In this document: positions 1 through 7,900 of the stretch, piece by piece
Layout: each line of letters opens with the position of its first letter
Position numbering within the stretch: the first letter of the stretch is position 1
NCBI GenBank assembly: GCA_016715245.1
Contig: JADKAS010000016.1
Location: 1-64,000, forward strand
Reading direction: 5' to 3'
DNA length: 64,000 nucleotides
Source of the DNA: Saprospiraceae bacterium
Lineage (GTDB): Bacteria > Bacteroidota > Bacteroidia > Chitinophagales > Saprospiraceae
Notes under the pieces: generated by a model
The model's input: only the letters and a program-made list of their open reading frames with translations
Database searches by the model: none
What the model was told of the DNA's origin: nothing
Position numbers and translations under genes: made by a program

Positions 1-847
1 TTTTAATTTTACAGACACCCAACTTCCCAATGCTTTTAATGTGATCATCCGGAATGATTCTCTTCTTTTTGCTACAGATGTTGAAGTGACAGAGACAGTG
101 ATGGCTACACAGACATTAGACACTATTCCACCTTCAGCTTACAGAGAACTGAAGTTGCGCGCCCTATATGTTGCGGGCAATTCAGGGTTTGTAATAGGGG
201 ATTTCAGTAAGGCTGCCACCGTCGGTTTTGTGGCAGGAGAACCCAGAATGAAAAATGAAAGTACGGCAGGTCTTTCTTTGGTGGTAACCCACAATGGTGA
301 TGCGCAAACGGTTTTTGTCACAGGAAAAAAAGGTTTGGAAGGGCAGCCTAAAATCGTGGATTTTGGCGACGTAAAAATCTCCCTTCAATATGGAGCTATT
401 CCCATCAAAGTTCCTTTTCAGTTACAACTCAGGGATTTTATTCTGGAAAGGTATCCCGGCACTAACAATCCTTCTTCGTATGCCAGTGAAGTAAACCTTG
501 TGGATGAAAGTAAGGGGGTCAACAAACCCTACAGGATTTTTATGAATAATATTCTTGACTATGGTGGTTATCGTTTTTTTCAGTCCTCTTACGATCAGGA
601 TGAAATGGGTACATATTTGAGTGTAAATCACGATTTTTGGGGAACATGGATATCGTATATCGGTTATATATTGCTTACTATTGGTATGGCAATGACTTTT
701 TTCAGTAAAAACAGCCGTTTTACACAGCTGACAAAAAAAATGCGAAGTTTTCAGCAAAAAAATATCTATGGTATTATTGTTTATGTTTGTTGCAGGTATT
801 TCCACTACAGGCAATACACAAACTGTTTTATCAGATGTAAACAATGA
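1..847 (+). CDS. ccsBA: CcsBA-type cytochrome c maturation protein, ResB part (segment 1 of 3, 5' cut by window)
   Basis: First part of a System II cytochrome c synthase. ResB/CcsB and CcsA move heme across the inner membrane and attach it to CxxCH apocytochromes. The frame is open from base 2, so the start lies outside the window. It encodes a soluble ResB-like domain followed by one membrane helix (about bases 640-700, ...GTWISYIGYILLTIGMAM...). The true frame leaves this one in an A-run at 733-740 or 756-762; the last ~30 residues to the stop at 847 are frameshift read-out. The protein continues in the frame of 768-1931. Its position opposite a 66-heme cytochrome operon fits the role. The family call is strong because of the CcsA signature in segment 3. 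Confidence 0.85.
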   Translation, partial: FNFTDTQLPNAFNVIIRNDSLLFATDVEVTETVMATQTLDTIPPSAYRELKLRALYVAGNSGFVIGDFSKAATVGFVAGEPRMKNESTAGLSLVVTHNGDAQTVFVTGKKGLEGQPKIVDFGDVKISLQYGAIPIKVPFQLQLRDFILERYPGTNNPSSYASEVNLVDESKGVNKPYRIFMNNILDYGGYRFFQSSYDQDEMGTYLSVNHDFWGTWISYIGYILLTIGMAMTFFSKNSRFTQLTKKMRSFQQKNIYGIIVYVCCRYFHYRQYTNCFIRCKQ

Positions 848-1931
848 AGAAGCAGACGCATTCGGAAAAATGGTTGTTCAGGATTTCAAAGGCCGGTTCA
901 AACCTGTCAATACTCTTTCCGGTGAACTCTTGCGCAAGATGGCTAAAAAAGGCAGTTTATATGGTCTGACTGCCGACCAGATATTTTTGTCCATGACCAT
1001 ATTTCCTGAAAAGTGGGAAAACGTACCTATCATTGATATTGGCAAACATCCGGAAATAAAAAAACTGATTAATGCCAGCGGGCAACTTGTAAGTTATCGT
1101 CAGTTTTTTGATGAAGATTCACGGTACATCCTTCGCGATCAGATACGGAATGCGCAGAACATGAATCCTAAAGACCAAGGCACTTTTGAAAAAACGATCA
1201 TCAAACTCGATGAAAAAATAAATATTGCCAATATGATTTTTTCAGGTAGTTTTCTCAAATTTTTTCCTGTGCCGAATGATGAAAATTATACATGGGTTTC
1301 ACCACGAGAAGTAAAGGAAATGCCTTTGCCGGATCCCAAACTTTTGGATGGAATGGACAAACTTTCCTCTTATCTGACCAATATACAGAAAAATGGTGTA
1401 AATGGAGATGTAGCTTCAAATAGGGTATTTCTCGATGGTATATCGATGTACCAGCAACAATACAGTGGTAACATCGTACCTTCGGCAACCAGGATAAAGG
1501 CTGAATTATTGTTAAACCAACTCGACGTATTCGGTCGTTTGCGCAATTTTTACGGTCTTGTCAGTCTGATATTTCTGGTTTTGTTTTTCGGCGGTATTTT
1601 TTATACAAAACTAGACCTTCCCAAAGTGACAATAATGGCATTTTGGGTGTTGTCTGCATTATTTGTTTTTCATACCATTGGTCTTAGTCTCCGATGGTAT
1701 GTTTCCGGGAGAGCTCCATGGAGCAACGGCTACGAATCCATGATATATATAGGCTGGACGACGGTTTTGGCCGGTATTATATTTTCACGCAAGTCTTTGG
1801 GGGGAATGGTGGCGACCACTATTCTTGCCGCTACGATTTTATTGGTGGCGGGTATGAGCTGGCTTGATCCTGAAATTACCCCTTTGGTGCCGGTTCTGAA
1901 GTCTTACTGGCTTACCATACATATCTCTTGA
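768..1931 (+). CDS. ccsBA: CcsBA cytochrome c maturation protein, middle part (segment 2 of 3)
   Basis: Continuation of the ResB-CcsA fusion. A soluble stretch of about 250 residues is followed by several membrane helices (from about residue 262). The loop with HTIGLSLRWY and APWSNGYESM is typical of the start of the CcsA membrane core. The frame ends in LTIHIS-stop. Moving by one base at about 1925-1930 gives HISLEAGSYGFL, which matches the CcsA pattern of a conserved heme-ligand His followed by ...SYGF. The stop is therefore a one-base frameshift inside the gene. The ATG at 768 is not a genuine start; it follows an A7 run where segment 1 slips. Confidence 0.85.
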   Translation: MVLLFMFVAGISTTGNTQTVLSDVNNEEADAFGKMVVQDFKGRFKPVNTLSGELLRKMAKKGSLYGLTADQIFLSMTIFPEKWENVPIIDIGKHPEIKKLINASGQLVSYRQFFDEDSRYILRDQIRNAQNMNPKDQGTFEKTIIKLDEKINIANMIFSGSFLKFFPVPNDENYTWVSPREVKEMPLPDPKLLDGMDKLSSYLTNIQKNGVNGDVASNRVFLDGISMYQQQYSGNIVPSATRIKAELLLNQLDVFGRLRNFYGLVSLIFLVLFFGGIFYTKLDLPKVTIMAFWVLSALFVFHTIGLSLRWYVSGRAPWSNGYESMIYIGWTTVLAGIIFSRKSLGGMVATTILAATILLVAGMSWLDPEITPLVPVLKSYWLTIHIS

Positions 1932-1950
1932 AGCCGGAAGTTACGGGTTT

Positions 1951-2451
1951 TTGATGTTGGGTGCCGTCATCGGAATGCTCAATTTATTGCTGATTATTTT
2001 CACCAATAATAATAACAAAGAAAAGATGAACGGCTTGTTGCGCGAGTTGACTACGATCTCAGAAATTACCTTACTGGGTGGATTATTTATGGTGAGTGTT
2101 GGAACCTATCTTGGAGGTGTATGGGCCAATGAGTCATGGGGAAGATATTGGGGATGGGATGCAAAAGAAACCTGGGCATTGGTCACCATCCTTGTGTATG
2201 CTTTTATTCTGCATATGCGCTTTATACCCGGATTACAAAGTCTGTATGCTTTTAATTTTGCTTCCCTTTTTGGGTTTGCCACCGTGATTATGACGTACTT
2301 CGGAGTCAATTATTACTTGTCAGGATTACATTCCTATGCGGCCGGTGATCCTGTGCCGGTGCCTTCACAGGTTTATTATACAGCGGTAATCCTTGGGGTA
2401 CTGAGTATACTGGCTTATATCAACTGGAGAAAGATATTCCGAAAGGAATAA
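1951..2451 (+). CDS. ccsBA: CcsBA cytochrome c maturation protein, CcsA C-terminal part (segment 3 of 3)
   Basis: Carries the defining CcsA/CcmC tryptophan-rich (WWD) heme-handling motif, seen as WGRYWGWDAKETWA at about residues 63-76 of this segment. Conserved His residues lie in flanking helices (ILHMRF shortly after). Four to five hydrophobic helices are visible. The coding frame extends upstream of 1951 to about 1930, where it joins segment 2. The gene ends at 2451, 60 bp from the convergent stop at 2512. Together the three segments make one fusion protein of the kind common in Bacteroidota. Confidence 0.88.
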   Translation: MMLGAVIGMLNLLLIIFTNNNNKEKMNGLLRELTTISEITLLGGLFMVSVGTYLGGVWANESWGRYWGWDAKETWALVTILVYAFILHMRFIPGLQSLYAFNFASLFGFATVIMTYFGVNYYLSGLHSYAAGDPVPVPSQVYYTAVILGVLSILAYINWRKIFRKE

Positions 2452-2511
2452 ATTGATGAGAGCTGAAAATCTGATTTTAGGAAAAGGACGTATATTATAT
2501 GTTAAGATACA

Positions 2512-3300
2512 TTACCTGAGGGCCTGTGCTTCTTCCATAATGACGTCGTAACGATATCCGGCTCCAAAATCTTTGTTCAGAACAATTTTGCCGGAAAGGG
2601 CTACTTTGGCACCAACAGGAATATTCATTTGAGTGGTGATGGTAAGATCGATATTTTTGCCTTTATTCTTACTTCCGTCATTCATGTGAACCCAGTTTCG
2701 TCCCATAATGCCGTTATTAACTTTTGTGATTTCACCCGAAACGGTGATGATTTTACCATCGTATTTTTTTGGATCCGCAAAAAGATTTTTCAACGAAACG
2801 GCGTCTTTTGCCACAGGCATGGAGGTAGTAGTTTCCGTCATAACAGATGGAGAAACAGTCCCTCCGCTTTGAGGAAGGTTACCTCCTGGATGTTCGTTGG
2901 CATCGATGATATGACTTACAAGAAAAATGGTGTCAAATGTGCGGTTAAATTCTTTGCTTTCGAAATTGGTTTTCAGCAATCCACCTCTGTATAAATACAC
3001 CATTCCTTTTTTTGCGTCTGTTTTACTGGTAGCTACCCAGAATTTTTTTCCTCCTTCTGACACGTTGAGATATGTATATCTTTCCGTTTGGAGCACTTCG
3101 TTGGCCATCACCTGGTGGACGTCACCCCCGGTACCAGAATTGGTTTGAGCACTTCCGGCAACATCTGAGGCTCCTGAAACGGAAGAATTTTCTTCTGTAG
3201 GTATGTCTTCAACGATGACTTTGGGTTTGTCTTTGCAAACAATCAGCGCCGTACAAATCAGAAATAGGAAAAAACTTTTTGCAAACATGTTATTTATCAT
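2512..3300 (-). CDS. NrfJ-like OB-fold envelope protein, possible lipoprotein
   Basis: Third gene of the cytochrome operon; its start overlaps the end of the barrel gene by 11 bp. A hydrophobic N-terminus ends in LIVC at residue 22. This is a possible lipobox, but Val at -1 is unusual. A linker follows, then a first domain with ERYTYLNV, KKFWVAT and FNRTFDTIFLVS. The C-terminal OB-fold-type domain has KKYDGKIITVSGEITKV, NWVHMNDGS and DFGAGYRYDVI. This two-part pattern is what I know from NrfJ-like proteins found beside c-type cytochromes. Its molecular role is unknown to me; a periplasmic or outer-membrane accessory to the multiheme cytochrome is inferred from the tight operon. Confidence 0.65.
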   Translation of the reverse strand: MINNMFAKSFFLFLICTALIVCKDKPKVIVEDIPTEENSSVSGASDVAGSAQTNSGTGGDVHQVMANEVLQTERYTYLNVSEGGKKFWVATSKTDAKKGMVYLYRGGLLKTNFESKEFNRTFDTIFLVSHIIDANEHPGGNLPQSGGTVSPSVMTETTTSMPVAKDAVSLKNLFADPKKYDGKIITVSGEITKVNNGIMGRNWVHMNDGSKNKGKNIDLTITTQMNIPVGAKVALSGKIVLNKDFGAGYRYDVIMEEAQALR

Positions 3301-4213
3301 TTTTTATTCTTTGTGAAATAGTTATAAAGTAACGATGCCAAACCTTTAAAGGTTCATAGGTTCCTTCATAACTGCAAATAACAGAGGTTTTTTTCAACAA
3401 TTGAAAAGTAAGATTAATGCCTGCAATATGTTGTTTTAATCCGGTTTCCGTATTATTAAAAGTATAATTTACATTTCTGTACTGGAGTTCCGCATTTAAT
3501 TTTCCTTTAAAAAAATTGTCATTCAATCGTAGGCCAAGGATGGTACCTTTAAAATAATACGATTCAAGAAGATTTCCAGATAGGGAAAGGTTGGTGGAAT
3601 TTCTCAGGATTCTATTTATGTTGATATTGGCAATGTAGTTTTTAGTGGGCTGGGGATTGTCACCCTGGAACCGGTAGAAAGCGGACACATTGGTAAATAT
3701 TCTTGAGAAGGCAGTGTAATTGATTTGAAACCTGAGACCCTGTCGTGTTTCCTGTGCCAATAATTGGTCAATAAAAGTTTGATAGGATTCATAATAGATA
3801 ATGTTGCGACGATTGTCATAAGACCCTGATAAGGACAGATTTTTTTTAACCCTGTACCTTAAGGAAGCGTATATGCTGGTCAACTGCCATTCATTTTTGG
3901 CTTCATTATTTATTTTTTTAAATAAATCCAGTTCAGAAGAAAAAAACAGATTCAGATTTTTGAAAAGAGAATTATTGTGCTGAAAATATAAAAACCTTCT
4001 GTCGGTTTTAAAATCGTTGAGTTGTTCTGCAATGGCTAATGAAGTTTGTGCCATTCCTGTTTTGGAATTATCATTACGCACCAGATACAATCCAAATTGA
4101 GGAAGGGAGGCATTATAGGTGAAGTTATTGAAATCCGGTCTTGTTCCGGCAAAAGTGCCAAGGGTATATTTTGAAAAAAGATATTCCCCCTGAACACCAT
4201 CGATGACACCTAG
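3290..4213 (-). CDS. Outer-membrane beta-barrel candidate, C-terminal part (segment 2 of 2)
   Basis: Continuation of the gene starting at 4917. In this frame the coding sequence is open from 4213, beginning LGVIDGVQGEYLFSKY; the first Met is at 4090. The ~300 residues show alternating aromatic and polar strands, for example NLSLSGSYDNRR, GLRFQINYTAFSRIF and LNAELQYRNVNYTF. The protein ends in a strand rich in aromatics, as outer-membrane barrels do. It overlaps the next gene by 11 bp. With a multiheme cytochrome upstream, a porin-cytochrome partner is the natural guess, but I cannot prove homology to MtrB/PioB. Confidence 0.6.
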   Translation of the reverse strand, partial: LGVIDGVQGEYLFSKYTLGTFAGTRPDFNNFTYNASLPQFGLYLVRNDNSKTGMAQTSLAIAEQLNDFKTDRRFLYFQHNNSLFKNLNLFFSSELDLFKKINNEAKNEWQLTSIYASLRYRVKKNLSLSGSYDNRRNIIYYESYQTFIDQLLAQETRQGLRFQINYTAFSRIFTNVSAFYRFQGDNPQPTKNYIANININRILRNSTNLSLSGNLLESYYFKGTILGLRLNDNFFKGKLNAELQYRNVNYTFNNTETGLKQHIAGINLTFQLLKKTSVICSYEGTYEPLKVWHRYFITISQRIKNDK

Positions 4214-4917
4214 TTGGCGATGTTTTGATTGTTTTTTCTTCCAAAAGTCAGGTTGTATTTTGTCCCGGGCTGATATAAAACTGCAGCTGAAAAAACTTTA
4301 AAGTCATCGTAAAAATCGGTTGTGGACTGGTCAATTCCATAACGGTGCCGGTAAGTGACATAAGATTCTAAAGAAAAAGATGAATGGTGAATGTTTCGAA
4401 TCTGCAATGAAGCGGCAGCTCTGATTCTTTGGAAATTGTTTTGATTATCAGGATTAATACTTCCATTGGTTGAAAAAGTAATTCTTCCGGTAGTCAACTG
4501 TTTTTTTAACAGGCTTTTCTTCTTTGATTCTCCATCATAAAAAGTATCCATTGTTTCAGCCGGTAAAATGGGTTCCTGAATAATGGTTTCTTCCCTTATG
4601 GGTTCTTTTTTTGGTTCAGGTTGTTTAGATGTAAAAAAGGCAATGATCTGTCCTGTTTCTATTGCTTCAGTTGAAATATTTTCGGTAACGCAGGAAGAGG
4701 AAGATTTCTGACGTACGATCAGAACTTTTATCCAGATTCCGTTTTTCTGAACAGATAAAGTATCATCTACATTAATATTTTTGGTATTTTCAAAACGTAC
4801 ATAAATATTTTTACTGGTTTTGTAGGAAACCGTTCCCGTTATATCCGGTATGGATTCCTGACCTGAGAGGATCAGAGGAAACAATAAAATAATTATATGT
4901 AATACAATCCGTTTCAA
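4210..4917 (-). CDS. Outer-membrane beta-barrel candidate, N-terminal part (segment 1 of 2)
   Basis: Second gene of the cytochrome operon, starting 9 bp after the cytochrome stop. A signal peptide (MKRIVLHIIILLFPLILSGQ) is followed by a small beta-rich domain (residues ~25-90). Next come a Pro/Glu-rich linker and the first barrel strands, from about residue 150 (GRITFSTNGSINPDNQN). The frame ends NNQNIAN-stop. Reading on by one base gives LGVIDGVQGEYLF..., so the stop is a one-base frameshift near 4210-4215. The joined protein is about 540 residues. The N-terminal domain plus barrel suggests an outer-membrane protein with a periplasmic plug or docking module; no specific family is recognised. 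Confidence 0.6.
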   Translation of the reverse strand: MKRIVLHIIILLFPLILSGQESIPDITGTVSYKTSKNIYVRFENTKNINVDDTLSVQKNGIWIKVLIVRQKSSSSCVTENISTEAIETGQIIAFFTSKQPEPKKEPIREETIIQEPILPAETMDTFYDGESKKKSLLKKQLTTGRITFSTNGSINPDNQNNFQRIRAAASLQIRNIHHSSFSLESYVTYRHRYGIDQSTTDFYDDFKVFSAAVLYQPGTKYNLTFGRKNNQNIAN

Positions 4918-4926
4918 CCTTTAATT

Positions 4927-7900
4927 TTAATTTTCACCGGTAGGGTGGCATGAGTAACAGGCATTACTATTGTACTGATAGCCGCTAACGCCCTGATGAT
5001 CGTGGTTTACCTCTGTCTGATTGCTATGTTCATGACAATTGATACAAGAGAAAATGTTGTAATTATTGGGGTTGGTATGACATTCTGAACATAGGTTCCA
5101 TTCATTGTCGTGCCTTCCGCTGAAAATGGGGAAATACATATTGTCATGGTCAAAAGTGGAAGGGGTCCAGTGATTTTGTGAATGACACAATGTACAATCT
5201 GTTGGAAAAGCTGCCACCTGGTGATCCGGATTATTTGTATTGTTGTAATCGTTCAAATGACATCCAATACAGGTGTTTGGAGTATTGTTATAATTGCCAT
5301 TGTGACAATCAATACATTCCAGACTTACGTGGGCTCCCTGTAGCACGTAATAATTATTGTGGACTGAAAATAGTGCCGGTTGCCAGCCCGGAGCAGTGGT
5401 ATGGCAGGTAACACAATCATTGCTTAAACCTAAAGCAATGTGATTCGGATTGATACTGGAATTGTAATCATTTTGGTGACATCCTACACAGGTATTCGGT
5501 GTGTTATTGTAACTTCCCATATGACAAAGATTACAGTCCTGAGCTACAGAGAGGTGCGCTCCGGTAAGCGGGTAATAGTCATTGTGATTAAAGGAAGAAG
5601 GTGTCCATGCTTGTTGGGTCTGACAGATGGTACAATCTGTCGGAAATTGATTCACTGCGTGGTTGGGATTCAGGGCTGTATTATAATCGGACTGGTGACA
5701 ACCCACACAGGTATTTGGTGTATTGTTGTAATTTCCGTTGTGGCAGGCGGCACAGTCAAGACCCACATGTGCTCCCTGAATGACGTAATAATTAGCGTGA
5801 ACAGGGAATGTGGCGGGTTGCCAACCGGGTGTTGTCATATGACACAAGGCACAATCTGTGGATATTTGTAAGGTCGGATGGTTAGGGTTCACTGAAGTAT
5901 TAAAATCATTTTGGTGACATCCTACACAGGTATTCGGTGTGTTATTGTAACTTCCCATATGACAAAGATTACAGTCCTGAGCCACAGCAAGGTGCGCTCC
6001 GGTAAGCGGGTAATAGTCATTGTGATTAAAGGAAGAAGGTGTCCATGCTTGCTGAGAATGGCAGATAGTACAATCTGTCGGGAATTGATTCACTGCGTGG
6101 TTGGGATTCAGGGCTGTATTATAATCGGACTGGTGACAACCCACACAGGTATTTGGTGTATTGTTGTAATTTCCGTTGTGGCAGGCGGCACAGTCAAGAC
6201 CCACATGTGCTCCCTGAATGACGTAATAATTAGCGTGAACAGGGAATGTGGCGGGTTGCCAACCGGGTGTTGTCGTATGACACAAGGCACAATCTGTGGG
6301 TATTTGTAAGGCCGGATGATTAGGGTTCACTGAAGTATTAAAATCGTTTTGGTGACATCCGACACAGGTATTAGGTGTGTTATTGTAACTTCCCATATGA
6401 CAAAGATTACAGTCCTGAGCCACAGCAAGGTGAGCGCCGGTAAGCGGGTAATAGTCATTGTGATTAAAAGAAGAAGGTGTCCATGCTTGTTGTGAATGGC
6501 AGATAGTACAATCTGTCGGGAATTGATTCACTGTGTGGTTGGGATTCAGGGCTGTATTATAATCGGACTGGTGACAACCCACACAGGTATTTGGTGTATT
6601 GTTGTAATTTCCGTTATGGCAGGCGGCACAGTCAAGACCGACATGTGCTCCCATAATGACGTAATAATTATCGTGAACAGGGAAGGTGGCGGGTTGCCAA
6701 CCGGGTGTTGTCGTATGACACAAGGCACAATCTGTGGGTATTTGTAAGGCCGGATGGTTAGGATTCGCAGAAGTATTAAAATCTGCCTGGTGGCATCCAA
6801 CACAGGTACTTGGCGTATTGTTGTAACCTCCGACGTGACAAGAAGTACACTGATCTGCAATCAGTGCATGTGCTCCGGTCAGAGGATACACAATATCGTG
6901 ATTAAAATCAGCCGGCATCCATGCGTTTTGTGAATGGCATATTATACAGTTTGTTGGAAAATTGGCTGCCTCATGGTCAGGATTTGTTGTATTGTTGTAG
7001 TCTGTCTGATGGCATGCAAAACAAGTATTGGGTGTGTTGGTATAATTTCCGTTATGGCAGGCATTACAATCATTGGCTATAGCCGCATGAGCACCTACCA
7101 AAGCATAGATCGTATTGTGATTGAATGTGGAAGGTTCCCAGGATTGTTGACCATGGCAGGAAGCACAATCAGTTGGAAATTGCTGAGCTTCATGGTCTGG
7201 ATCAACGGTATTGGTGAAGTCAGACAAATGACATCCGACGCATGTATTGGGTGTGTTGTTGTAATCACCATTGTGGCAAGCTATACAATCATTGGAAATG
7301 GACGTATGTGCTCCCTCAAGGAGATAAAAATCATTATGATTGGGAAAGAGGGCAGGACCCCATCCGGGAGTCGTGGAATGACAACCACTACAATCTGAAG
7401 AAATATTTAATTGTATGTGGTTTGGATTCAAGGCATTGTTAAAATCGGCCATATGACAAGAATTACATACGGTTGATGTACCTTCAAATCCAGAAGTGTG
7501 ACAATCGATACAAGTCGCATTTATATGTCCTCCGGTCAATTGAAACCCGGTTGTGGCGTGGTCAAAAATAAAGCCGGCATCTCCTGTGGGATGACAAGCC
7601 AGACATGCTACACTTTGATAAATATATCCGGGAACATCTTCATGGTCCTCATTGGTTTCAGGGTTTTGATGACAGGAAAGACAATCAAAAACCTCCCAAT
7701 TTCCCGGACTATTGTGACAATCCCTGCACTCGTTCCATTCTCCTTTATGTTTCCCTGAATAAATAGGGAAAAACATTCCATCATGATTAAAGGTAGAGGG
7801 TTCCCAGGCATTTTCTGAATGGCAGGAAGCACAATCCTTGGGAAACTGTAATTCAATGTGATTGGGGTCAGTGGTATTCTGATAGTCTGTATTGTGACAC

